Below the pieces are notes generated by a model. The model made no database searches. It was not told the origin of the DNA and worked only from the letters and a program-made list of their open reading frames with translations. DNA of 64,000 bases from positions 13,787,501-13,851,500 of the forward strand of contig CM067556.1 of assembly GCA_034509755.1 (NCBI GenBank). Direction: 5' to 3'. Source of the DNA: Anisodus tanguticus. Taxonomy: Eukaryota; Streptophyta; Magnoliopsida; Solanales; Solanaceae. Below are positions 12,224 through 22,914 of this stretch, in pieces (position 1 is the stretch's first letter; every line of letters starts with the position of its first letter). A program made the translations under genes and the position numbers.

Positions 12224-12536
12224 TGTTAGGATTTACGTCTCAAATCCTACCTAATCAGAAAAATAATAAATAAGCGAAGAACAAATAACACACACAGATT
12301 TATAGTAGTTCACCCTCAATGCGAGAGCTACATCCACTTTGCCGCTGCAGATTTTACTATAATGGAGTTTTGAGTTTACAATTCTCTCTTTTTGACCACT
12401 CTTCTGAAAGATAAATGGCGCCCTAGTTTATATATAGTGAAAACTACGGCGAACATAATACAAGCCTAATAAGCGTTCCACACTCTGCGTAGGATCTTTA
12501 TAGTGTCGGCGGTGAATTAGGCTCCACAACTCAACA
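12224..12536 (-). repeat. copia-1 5' LTR
   Basis: 313 bp, clearly homologous to the left LTR along its whole length with scattered substitutions and the missing T-run. The divergence points to an insertion that is not very recent. Confidence 0.9.
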
Positions 12537-12567
12537 CAAGGCTTGCAATTTCTCCTTGTCATTGCTC

Positions 12568-13813
12568 CTGCACAATGATAATTATAGATATTCCTGTCAT
12601 GAACCTCAATTATCCATGCCTTCACATTATATTTGAACAAGATATTATTCTACTTAATGATCTACTCGCGCTTTTTCTTTTCTTTTCAGGGCTGAGGGGG
12701 GAAATGATGCGGAGAAAATAAATGGCAAAGGAAGACATGATTGCTTTTCCTTTAATCCAATGTCCTAATGGTATAAGTATATTGGCTAGAGTAGTAAACT
12801 TTTGCAACTGGTTAATGTGATTCTGCATACGACTGAATCCATGGTGGAAATGGATAAATAACTACTGCTCAAGTAGCTTCTTAGAGTTGCATGACAATGA
12901 CAGGTTTTCTGCTCCCCTTTTTATTATTTCATTTTCATTTATGCTATAAAGAATCCAACTATATATGAGCAACAGCAGTTGAAGACGCTTTTTTGGTTCC
13001 TCCAATCATATACTTTCAGGCTTTAATATATAATCACATCATTGACGACAGGACAACAACCTTCTTGACCATCCATATTAATATTTTTTTACTAAAATTA
13101 TTAGAAAGGGAAAACACAACAAACAACCCCTCTACATTTTTGGACCAGACAATCCCTAATGGCTCAAGTGCTTCATTAACAAATTAAAATCTCCTAACGA
13201 CCAATTCTTAGTCCTTTCTAACATGCATAAACTCTGGTGATTCTCGAAATAGGTCTAGGAGAAGTTTAGGAAGATTAAAAAAAAAAAAAAAAAAAAGAGT
13301 GAAGCTCAGGCATGCCTATTCCAGCTTTCTTTAACTAGTAAGTCACTTTGAATTCGCATTTAATTCTGATCAGAGACGAATTTAGAATTTAAACTTTATG
13401 AGTTCGTGATTTTAGGACGACTTCAAGTACTAACTAGATCGAAATTTAATGTTCATACATATTAAGTGATTTTGTTAACAATACATATTGGGGTCTAGGC
13501 CAAAGATATTCAATCGGCTTATGAATTCATGAACTACTATGTAAAAGGCCAATAATGTCCCTCCCAATTTTGAACAATTCAATGCTGGAGAATGGATCAT
13601 ATTGAAAACATAGACCAATTAAGACCTCTTTAGCTATTTCTCTACTGAAGCTTTGAGTACAAAAAAGAGCTAACCAGCTGAGAAATCAATGTCTAAATTC
13701 TATGTACATAAACCAAAATCCCAACTGGGGAACTCAAAATATATTCTCAGGTACCCTTCATAGTTCCATAGAAATTGGCATTTCCGATGTTTGCACCATC
13801 AAGTTGAAAAGAG
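12568..13813. other. Intergenic sequence with poly(A) run and MITE-like remnant
   Basis: This lies between the truncated receptor-kinase pseudogene and the 3' end of the membrane-protein gene. There is a poly(A) run at about 13279-13300. A stretch at about 13371-13540 (GAGACGAATTTAGAATTT, then CTTATGAATTCATGAACT) resembles decayed hAT MITEs elsewhere in the window. No gene was recognised. Confidence 0.45.
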
Positions 13814-16800
13814 CTAGGATGACACGTTTGAGTTGGAGCTCATGACACAGGGTAGAGGACTCTGCTGATGGGAAGGCCATGGATTGCGTTCGGGTTGACA
13901 AGGTACAGGAGCCGGATGAGCAATAAAAGTTGGCATGTCATTTCCTGGCATCAAGACTGAAAATTCTCTGGCATTTGTAGATACCTGAAGCAAGAAAAGG
14001 TTTTAACATGTTATATAAAGCAGTAACTTTTGTTCGGAGGATTGCTTTCTCATGCACCATTAGCCTTAAAAGTGTGAATCCAAACAAACAGCCCACTGTT
14101 AGCTAGCATGACCTGACCCAAACCCATGTTGTAGTGAAAGATTAAAAGGTATAAGATCAAATTGTAACTGATAAAAGACATGGTCAAATTTTAACAAGCA
14201 AATGATGTTCTCTTCAGAATTTAAGCACTTCAATGATAGCTTAGATAATTAAACATGCTTAATTCCTTTTCTTCCTCACTAGGATCAGATCATTTTAAAT
14301 TTTCAAAGTCTCATCACAGATAATAACTAATCATGTCTAAGTGCATGTCATGCAAGATCAGCCTTTGGATTATCAAAAACTAAGCTTATAGCTAAGACTT
14401 TTCTATATTCTTGTTATTGACTCTTTTGTATCTTTCCATTGTCAGATATCCTTACTGTGATTTCAAGAATTTCCCACTCTTAGTTATGTTATCCAAGGGG
14501 GAATAGATGTTCGATCTTGTATATGTATGTGGGAATTTTATACTGGAAGCAAGAAACAAGAAGAGATGAACATCCCAGTTTTTCAAAGGATTATCCATAT
14601 GCCAACCAAACAATGACCCATAACTAAATTATTTGATGATCATCTTGCTTTATGGGGCACTAAAACACACAATAATTGTAGGCCAACCTACCTCTGAACA
14701 TCACTATGATAATACAATATGCTATACTTTCTGACTCACATTAGTTCTACATTTTTATTTTCCAAGGTTAATTGTACATGTTCAAGTACCTATGATTCCT
14801 TTACATTTCACATTATGTTTGGTTGGTGGAATCCAGGCAGAATGTTTTAGTTTATGGGGGATAAATATGGGTAGCAATGAGTGCTTTCCAGCACATAAAA
14901 ATTCCCCAACCCCCACAAAATATCAAGTCAGTTTTTCAAGAGAAAATCTTTTTTCACTCACGAAACTTCAACTATTTTTCCAAGTGAAATGCATGTTCAA
15001 ACACTGCTTCAACTTCCACATACCATTTCTCAACTTCAACTTCAAGAACTCTTTTTTCCAAATTTATATCCAAACACCTACTTAGTATCTAAACATGAAG
15101 CAGGTTTAGCATATTAGGCCTGTGTGTGCATCTGTAGAAGTAGCAGGCACTAAGAAGATAAATCATTTAAAAGCTGTAAAGTTCCAACACAAAAAGGCAC
15201 CAAGATAAAGAGACAGAGGACAAAGTCCTAGTACAACAACAACAACATACCCAGTGAAATCCCACAATGTGGGGTCTGGGGAGGGTAGAATGTACACAGA
15301 CCTTACCACCACCTTGGTAGGTAGAGCGGTTGTTTCCGGGAGACCCTCGGCTCAAGACAAAGCATAATCAGGCAAAGCAAGCAAAGCAAAACAAAGTATG
15401 AGAAACGGTCAGACTCGGACGAGAAATTAAAGCATTGTGGACATGCAGATTAGTTTAATATAAATCTGTTTTCATACTATAAGAAGAGTTTGGAACGGAT
15501 CTCATTGCAGAGATGTTTAAGCTTCGTAGGCAAAACAGCAAGTAAATTGGAAGTGTTTAACTTTAAGCAAAAATAAATAATTGACTACAAGACTTGTTAG
15601 TTATGACAACACAAGGAAGCTATTTATCTTTAGTACATGTAATAATAACAACAACAACATACCCAGTGTAATCCCACAAGTGGGTCTAAGGAGGGTAGAG
15701 GGTAAGCAGACCTTACCCTTGGCAGGTAGAGAGGTTGTTTCCAATATACCCTCGGCTTCTATAGTATTAGTCGTTTTGGTAAACTATATTTGTTTCAAAT
15801 ATTTGACGCTTTTAAAACCACATTTAGTCATTTATTACTTTTTCCCGAATCTAACTATATGGTTTTTAATGGCCGAGAAATCTCATAGGGATATTGGCGG
15901 ATGATTCGAAAATCGGTGGATAATGGGGTTCGTTCCTCTACCCTTCTCCGCTTAAATATCAGGTTGTTGTCTGTGGAGAGAGTTTGATCCTGTGATGTGG
16001 GCATGCTCTTACCACTAAACCAAATCCCTGACCCCAAATATATCTATATTGCTCCAATAATTGAAGTATTAAGATATTTAGTTGGAGGTAAATGATAGTT
16101 TAGATAAATACTCTATTAAGATTATTAAATGTCTTTCTTAAGGGGTGTTCAAAATCAAATCGGAATAGTAAATAAGAAAAACAAAGATTTTCTCAGGGTT
16201 GGCAGCCTGTCTCCAGACCAGGAGTATTCCATGGAGGACATCATTAACATTGGTGGTGAGGGCCTATTCAATGGAGGTGATGTACAAAGAGTGGGGCAAA
16301 GCTCTTAATATACAAATAAACCAACAAGTAGGCATAAAGTCCCAGATCTTATTAAAGGGGACCAACTGAAAAGCTGACTTCTTAAATGGAAGAGGGGCCA
16401 GGGCCATTGTTCAAACACAAAATTAATGGGAGTGTTTTCTTGTGTATCACAATATGAGGAACATGCACATGCAAATATATTGTTTTAAAATTCATAACAG
16501 TTCTTGATAATTTGTTCCTCATCTTGATAAAGTTTTAAAAGCTTCATAACTTGAGTTTCTGCTGGAAAGTAGTAAATTATTCCCACATTAATGCCAGTAA
16601 GTCCATATCCAACCTCTGAAATGCTCTGTCTTGGAGAAAATCAGTCAAGATTTATGAAGTTAGAATTTATTCTACTCTGTTTCTGCAAAAAATCATGGGA
16701 TATTTACCTTAGCCCATCCCCCCACACACACCCCACCCAAAAAAAAGGAAAAAATGAGAGCTTGAAATGTGAGAAAAAGAGATGAATATTTTAATAAATA

Positions 16801-17664
16801 AAAGGGGAATAAAGGAAAGAAATTAATATTAAAAAAAAGGATGGGAAAAGAACTTAGGAATTCTTTTCCAAGTTACTGAAAATGGCACAGATGCATCAAT
16901 TACATGGAAGTTCATTGGTGTAAAACGTAAAGCAACATGTATGACCCTTTCCCATATGGTACAGATTTCATTTCAATAAACAGGAATACAATTTGAAGTT
17001 ACCAAGAAGATTGCAATACTAACAACAGATAGAACTATTCTGCAAAGCACATAGATAAAGAAACATATAACTAAAGAAGGAATAAATACATTGGCACATA
17101 TTGTATAAATATCTTTTTAATAAACCAAAAGCAAAATAGTAACAACTCATGTGAAATGCAAAGAAGAAAGGTTGAACATCAACTTCCAGTTCACCATTTC
17201 CTACCAAATTCACAATTAACATTAGCTAAAATAGCAAAAAACTTCAATGAAAAATTCAGATGCTAATTCAAAACCCCAAATAGTCAATGCAACAAGAAAT
17301 AACTCAACTGTGACATTTAGCAGAAGAATATTGCACGTTCATAAACAAGAAATTTAGCTAAATTCTTATAGACACTTACTTTGGGAGTAGGATAGACAAG
17401 TTTTGGGTTGTACCCTAACTGAGACTCAATTTCAGCATGACGGCGGTGGCCGGAGGGAGTCAAATCCGGCGGGGAGGGTGGTCCGAGGAACCTCTCAAAG
17501 ATAGCCATGATAAGGAACATAGAGATGAGTATAGCAGTGGCAACAAAACCAAAAGAAACAGCATTCACAGAGTTGTCAAAATGAGTCCAATGATCATCTT
17601 TTGTTAAGTACATTGGTGAACCACTTGGTGATGGTGGCCACCCCCACCCCTCTTCTTCTGCCAT
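13814..17664 (-). CDS. Conserved plant single-pass membrane protein of unknown function (151 aa, two exons)
   Basis: Exon 1 (17664-17380) encodes 95 residues starting MAEEEGWGWPPSPSGSP and ends at a canonical donor (AAA|gtaagt). Exon 2 (13984-13814) follows a tgcttcag acceptor, stays in phase, and gives REFSVLMPGNDMPTFIAHPA plus a short tail before TAG. Residues 38-60 (SFGFVATAILISMFLIMAIF) form one hydrophobic membrane segment. The N-terminus is acidic and aromatic, and the C-terminal half is polar with a Pro-rich IAHPAPVPCQPE motif. I recognise this as a small conserved land-plant family with no assigned function. The 3.4-kb intron carries three SINEs. No frame damage was seen, so this is the best candidate for a working protein gene in the window. 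The start is the first ATG with conserved sequence after it. Confidence 0.88.
15233..15353 (-). mobile_element. TS-type SINE, 3' part
   Basis: The plus strand shows ACAACAACAACAACATACCC, then GTGGGGTCTGGGGAGGGT, CAGACCTTACC and AGACCCTCGGCTC, which is the complete TS SINE 3' region in reverse. It lies in the intron of the membrane-protein gene. The tRNA-related 5' part is not evident. Confidence 0.85.
15647..15757 (-). mobile_element. TS-type SINE, second intronic copy
   Basis: Same layout as its neighbour 300 bp away (CAACAACAACATACCCAGTG, AGGAGGGTAGAGG, ACCTTACCC, ACCCTCGGCT) and in the same orientation. It is more diverged and also lacks a clear tRNA-like head. Confidence 0.8.
15890..16036 (-). 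mobile_element. tRNA-derived SINE (SolS-like, tentative)
   Basis: The minus strand carries an A-box-like block TTTGGTTTAGTGGTAAGAGC and, about 30 nt on, the B-box-like AGGATCAAACTCTC. Then follows GGTAGAGGAACGAACCCCAT and CCACCGATTTTCGAATCATC, a body like those of Solanaceae SINEs. No target duplication was defined. It lies in the intron of the membrane-protein gene. Confidence 0.55.
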
Positions 17665-17670
17665 TTTTTC

Positions 17671-18046
17671 CAAACCCCCACAAACAAAAACTGCTAAAAA
17701 TGCAAACTTTTTCACCCCCTACAAATCAAAAACTGCTAAAAATGCAAACTTTTCACCCCCCACAAACCAAGAACTGCTAAAAGTGCAAACTTTTCAAACC
17801 CCACAAACCAAAACTGTTAAAAATGCAAATTTATTCACCCCCCACAAACCAAGTACTGCTAAAAATGCAAACTTTTCAACCCCCACAAACCAAAAACTGC
17901 TAAAATGCAAAAAAAACTACCCCCACAAATCAAGAACTGCTAAAATGCAAAAAAAAAATTACCCCCACAAATCAAGAACTGCTAAAATGCAAAAAAAATT
18001 ACCCCCACAAATCAAGAACTGCTAAAAATGCAAACTTTTCACCAAC
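17671..18046 (-). repeat. Minisatellite in the leader of the membrane-protein gene, about 9 copies
   Basis: The word CTGCTAAAAATGCAAA (or a close variant) recurs about nine times on the plus strand. The spacing is about 36-46 bp, separated by ACTTTTCACCCCC and ACAAATCAAGAA phrases. Copies nearest the gene are T-containing (AAACTTTTCACC), while the distal ones have A-runs (CAAAAAAAATTACCCCC). The array starts 7 bp upstream of the start codon, so it should be transcribed into the leader. Confidence 0.85.
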
Positions 18047-18270
18047 ATAAGAAAAATCAAGAACTTGACAATACAGAGCTATGGTTACTAGTTTTTCTAG
18101 AGCTTTTTGAAGATTTTGACACCTTTATAACAGCAAAATATGAAGAGGAGTGAGTTTAAAAAGAGAAAAAGTTTGGAATTTGTACAAAGATGAGGTGAGG
18201 GACTCTGTTGAAATGGTGCAGAAGCAGCAAGACTGAGGACTGAGGGGGGTGGGTTGTCTTTATCCTCAGC

Positions 18271-18285
18271 TTTGTATAAATACAC
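18271..18285 (-). promoter_or_regulatory. TATA box of the 13.8-17.7 kb membrane-protein gene
   Basis: On the minus strand the sequence reads GTGTATTTATACAAAG, a good TATA box. Downstream are CT-rich segments typical of a plant leader. The start codon at 17664 then implies a leader of roughly 580 nt unless another intron or start site is used. Confidence 0.5.
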
Positions 18286-21200
18286 AAAACAAAACACAAG
18301 TTGGAAATATCACCAATCTCTGTGTTTTTATTTGACAGTTGAAGTGGACATGTCCAAGTCTCCTCCCAATCATCTTGTACTAGCCCTTTTCATGGGGAAT
18401 AGTTTTCAATTTTGTTTCACTTAAGTCTTAATTGAAAGCCATTTTGTTTTTTCTTGTAATCCTAAATGAGTACAAGAAAAAAAAAAAAGAGGTGAATATT
18501 GTCTTTTTATTTTCAGAAGGTGAATAAGTATTGTCTATTGAGGTTTTGTTTAGCCAGAAAGTTTAAGTAGAAAAAAAAAATTGAACTTGTAACGTAAATT
18601 AAGGCATAAATAGTTGTATAGCTATATAATAATGAAAAGTTTAAGTTAAATGATTTTTTAATATAAAAATATATATATCACATAAATTAACCACCTAAGA
18701 AGTATTTCATAAAGGAGGATTATTCAAGTAAAAATAAAAATGGATTTAAGATTTGAACTTGGATATTGTCATAAATCACTTATTTATTGGGTTTGAAATA
18801 TTTATTTATATTCATTTAGTAAACTTTTTATAACATAAGGTCTGAATCAAAACTGTTAAATTTGAATGAACTCATATATAAGAAGTCACCCCATAGTTTA
18901 CTGTATTAATTATTTTTTTTTGGTGAATCTATCATATTATATACCCAAAATAAATAAATACTATTCACTTCTCTATATTTCACGGAAGGCGAGATTCATT
19001 TGTTGGGTGAAGCTGGCTTGCCAAAAAATAAAAAGAAGCGCATCGTTCTTACAATGTAAGTAGTGCCTAAGTAAGAAAATCAAAACAGTTCCAAAATAGT
19101 AAAAGTCTTCATATCTCATGGTTGGTAGTATGACATTTTAGAAGGTTTATTTAGTTGGAAAAGAACTTTAGGTTATTATTTATTGATAGCCTCCTTGTTT
19201 GTAGAAAAGAAGCAAATATTTAGAAGTAACTCGAGCAACTCCAAATAAAAATAAATAGAGTTATATATGATTGTCAAAGAAACAGCTTAAAGCATAACAG
19301 TTTAGTGCTTGAATCTTTGGTACAAAAAAATGCTCCATGTTGTTAATCATTCATAATTTAAATTTTATGTAAACAATATAATGGTCGAATAGTCACAATT
19401 TGAATTATAATATTATGAAGTTGAAGTCCACGTTCAAATAGTTAATGTTGCCTATTTGGGTATTTCTTGTTTTCATATTAACTATGTGGAAAAAAAAGGA
19501 GGAATCTTTTACTTGAATCACTTGAGAATTTGTGCAACTTCAAAATCGATTTCTTGTTCAGTGAATGCTTTTGTCAGCATTAATAGTTGTTGGCTTGTGC
19601 AGCCAATCTTGTTATCATATTCGAACACGTTATGTATTGGTATGTGACACAAATTAATACAGCAAGGAAAATGGAAAGTACAAGCAATTGAACCGTAGAG
19701 TACAACATACAAAACATCAGAAACGTAAGGTTCCAGTACACAGGCCCAATTATTTTATGGATGCAAATTACATGAGCACACACTAGTAATGGAATGGGCC
19801 CTGTCAGCTCCCTTTTTCTAATCAAAGTTTATAACATTCGGGCTCAGCCCAATAACTTCTGCTTTCTGTCTAACTTGGAATTGCCTCTTGTTTTGTCCTT
19901 TATTTCAAAAAGTCTCACTATTTCTCTAGCAACTTGATACTTTTCAAAAGGAAAATTGCCCAAATGAATTATTTAAAAAGTTGTCTATGCAGCATACTTC
20001 GTTTTTCTTTTTCCTTATTTAGGGTATGGTTAGACTGTGAATTATTGGTGATATAAAAGGGTGTTGACATATAGTGAAGAGGTTAGTATCCAAGATTTCA
20101 ATAATAACATACCAGAATAGAGATAGAGGGATTTGCTCATATATGTTTCACCCTATCATTCCATTTTTATTTGTCACTATTTTCTTATTAATCCATTCAA
20201 AAAAGAATTATACATTTTTATACTTCCTTAATTGAGAATCTTTGATAGTCATACAAATGTCATCGTATGTTCAAGACTACAAGTTTCAAAAGTCTGATCG
20301 ATACTCAAATAGTACGACATGTTTAAAATCACAAATTATAAACGTCTTTCTTTATTTCTTAAATTTTGTGTCAATCAAACTACGTCACCCATATTTAATT
20401 GTTGGTAATAGCTAAAACCAGTACAAAATTTATACCAAAATCTTGGTATTATCCATCTCATATAAGATGCAGGATTATAAACACAAGATATCATTATTCT
20501 GAACTAAACAACCTCTAATAATCTAATAGATGGGATAAAATAGTCATAGTACTAGCAGATTAGTCCGAAGACCACAATAATCTTATATATGCATATAAAA
20601 ATTAAAAAAAGAAAATGATATTCTTTTTGGAAAGAGGGTGTGGTATCATGACAAAGTCTCATTTATCAAGAAAGACATGTTAGGGTGTCCCCTCTTGCGA
20701 AAAAAATAAAAGCTTTCCTTTAGTCTGAGAGAATTTTCCACTACAAGAAGATGACATACCTCTACTTACTGATTATGGTTCATTCTTTTTACCTTGCACG
20801 TATATCTAAGTGCTACATAACATATTCACTAATCTTTTTGTTTTCTCTGTTCTGAGCATTTCTCATCCAAATATTACACACTGATAGATGTATACAAAAA
20901 GATAAAATATCTTACTATGTTAATCACATTACTGGACTCAATTTAAAATAATTAGAGTGAAACGTTGAGTCAAGGAAGAGGCCTTCAAGCTTGCTTTCAC
21001 GTCCCTGGTTGAAACTTATTACTGATTAGCGCAAAACACACTATAAATAAGTTTATGTTGTGTTAAAGATAGTATAGAAAAGTATGGCATCTACATGAAT
21101 TGGTTACAAATAATATTCGGATAATTCTTGACTTAACACTATTCAAAATATAATTCTTTATATTAAGATTGTTATAAACTACAAGTAGTAAAATTGATCA

Positions 21201-21720
21201 GGGAAAAACTTAAAAGTTGCACAAATTCAACAGTTGATTAGATTATTTTTCAAGTTAAGATTTTTTTTTCCGAATGAACTTAATCTCTTATGGAATAAAT
21301 TTATGAAAAGCCCCATGAACATATGTAAGAAAACATTAATGGATTTAGCCTCACGAAAAACGTCTCACAGATATTTTTCTATTTTGATTCAATCAACAAT
21401 TCAAGAAGCACTTTCGATTATTTGGAAGAATCACTAATTAAAAGTAAATAATATAATACACAAATATTCACTCAAATACTCTTCTTTCTTAAATAAAATA
21501 ATAAATAACTCTGCAGTTTCATTCAAAATTTCGTTAACGAGTTCAAGCAATTAACCAAGAGTCAAATTCACAAATAACATCAAAATACCAAATTTGTCAA
21601 AATCCTAAGGGAAACTACTCAATAAATGAAAAGAAACACATGGTCAGAAAGGAATGGAAACTAGAAATCGCTACAATCAACTCTCAACCCAAACCTGCAT
21701 ATTAAAACGACTGTTGTGAA
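18286..21720. other. Intergenic sequence between the membrane-protein gene and copia-2
   Basis: AT-rich, with no gene-like reading frame. About 20117-20400 looks like a decayed Stowaway-type MITE (TTATTTGTCACTATTTTC, CATTCAAAAAAGAATTATAC, then TTTCTTAAATTTTGTGTCAA), but its terminal CTCCCTCCGT ends are gone. Nothing else was recognised. Confidence 0.5.
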
Positions 21721-21725
21721 AAAAC

Positions 21726-22515
21726 GGTTGGGTATTGATATTGGTGAATGAGAAATGATTGGAAAGAAAAGTGGGAGTTGTCCCACATCGGTAGTGGAAA
21801 GAAAAGTGGGAGTTCCCTCTTTCTTTATAAAATAAGCATTTGTCCCACATCGGTAGTGGAAAGAAAAGTTCTTCTACTTATAAGTAGAATTACTCCTTCT
21901 TGTCAGTAAAAGGGTTGAGGGGGCAAGGACCCCTCGCGCCGTCGTCGTCGCTCGGCTCGGCCTCGGATTGATTGATAATCTTTTTGGACCAAATTTTCTT
22001 TAATTTTTAATTATTTAATTAATCATTATTTAATTAAATTAATTAACTTATCCAATCCTACCCGTTAGTGACCCGGCGCGACCCGATTTCTTTTCCTTAT
22101 TTAAATTTCCCACCATTTTCAGTGGCTGTTTAGAAAGGTTGCAAACCTTCAGAAACAGTACTTCCATGGCTATAAATTCGTTTGATTCCTCAGAATATTA
22201 CTTACGAATTTTCTGAACAACACAAACTTCTTCTTCTTCTGCATAAACAAATTCTGTGTGATATACTACTGTTGAGTGGTTCGCCGCTACCGGAATTTGG
22301 AGTACTACTATTCTGGTAAGATAATCGTTCTATCCTGGGAGGGGATATTCCATCAACCTCGAGTACTGTGAGGGGAATAATTTCCTTAAGGACACACTTT
22401 GAACTAAGTGGGCTCGATTATATTCTGAAAAATATTTTTATTTTTCCAACACTGATTCTGTTCATTATTCAACTATTATTGTTTATTGGTTTTTTTGGAA
22501 TACAGATTATTAACA
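21726..22515 (+). repeat. copia-2 5' LTR
   Basis: 790 bp ending ATTATTAACA. The first base pair is GG where the 3' copy has the canonical TG, so the terminal T appears mutated. It lacks the roughly 50-bp CTTCGG/CTTCAG-rich insert of the 3' LTR. Confidence 0.88.
21780..21884 (+). promoter_or_regulatory. Duplicated snRNA-type upstream element with TATA boxes in the copia-2 5' LTR
   Basis: GTCCCACATCG occurs at 21780-21790 and again at 21842-21852, each continuing as GTAGTGGAAAGAAAAGT. It equals the plant U-snRNA upstream sequence element consensus RTCCCACATCG. TATAAA follows at 21826 (35 bp after the first copy), and CTTATAAG at about 21878 after the second. The 3' LTR has the same layout at 27493-27503, 27539 and 27555-27565. 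A spacing near 34 bp is that of RNA polymerase II-type plant snRNA promoters. Transcription start sites are not known from the sequence. Confidence 0.6.
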
Positions 22516-22529
22516 ATCTTAAGAAAATT

Positions 22530-22860
22530 ATATTTTTATATTAATCTGTATTTTGTTTTGGAGACTAAAACCTGTGTGGTTTTCTACTCCGTGTGAAATT
22601 TCATATTCTGACTTGAAGACATAAAAACTTCGTTGGAATATTAAAGTTCATACTTGTACAACGATTTGAAGAATATAAAAACTTCATCGTTGTTTGTATT
22701 CTCGTTTGGAGATTAAAACTTGTGCGCTTTTCTACTCCATATGAATATTAGTATTCGACTCGAAGATATAAAAACTTCGTTGGAATACTAAAGTTTCATA
22801 ATTATACCGCAATTTGAAGAAATAAAATCTTCATCGTTTAAGTCCGTGATTGAATTGCTA
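22530..22860 (+). repeat. Tandem repeat in the copia-2 leader
   Basis: Two copies of a roughly 150-bp unit lie between the 5' LTR and gag. Each contains TTTGGAGA(C/T)TAAAAC, TTTTCTACTCC, AACTTCGTTGGAATA and TTGAAGAA(T)ATAAAA. The leader could matter for packaging or translation, but the sequence shows only the duplication. Confidence 0.6.
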
Positions 22861-22914
22861 TTCGATTTTATTAACTAAAACAGGTTTGTCGATTTGACAA
22901 AGGACAAACGAATA

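Larger units (their letters stand above)
7900..12536 (-). mobile_element. Ty1/copia retrotransposon, copia-1 (full length)
   Basis: A 4637-bp element flanked by the 5-bp target duplication CAAGG (7895-7899 and 12537-12541). LTRs start TGTTAGG and end CAACA as read on the plus strand. Gene order on the minus strand is gag, protease, integrase, reverse transcriptase, RNase H, which defines copia. A primer-binding site TGGTATCAAGAGC, complementary to initiator tRNA-Met with one extra base, lies next to the right LTR (about 12208-12220). A purine tract (CTCCAAGTGGGAGAT on the minus strand) abuts the left LTR. It inserted into an exon of the receptor-kinase pseudogene. Confidence 0.92.
6887..12567 (-). 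pseudogene. Receptor-like kinase pseudogene, extracellular and transmembrane part, split by copia-1
   Basis: The same minus-strand gene continues upstream of the kinase exons. An exon starts after a gtgcag acceptor at 12567 (AMTRRNCKPC), is cut at 12537 by copia-1, and resumes at 7899 (CPNIIPYPLSSQPGCGD). A second insertion (about 7621-7836) separates this from SISCDETGEASFQTLNGSYP (7620 downward). A one-base insertion near 7267 then shifts the frame to RRCLCNQYYKWDGLALNC. The membrane segment LIISISITAGIITICCISYV, followed by basic residues, lies around 6990-6890. The cysteine-rich block is typical of the At4g03230-type G-lectin receptor kinases. The upstream lectin and S-locus domains were not found, so the copy is truncated as well as interrupted. 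Confidence 0.8.

Noticed and set aside
17665..17715. An in-frame upstream extension (KKFAFLAVFVCGG) of the membrane-protein gene, which would add a hydrophobic N-terminus.
   Set aside because: The extension begins with GTG, not ATG, and is translated minisatellite. The conserved protein starts at MAEEEGWGW.
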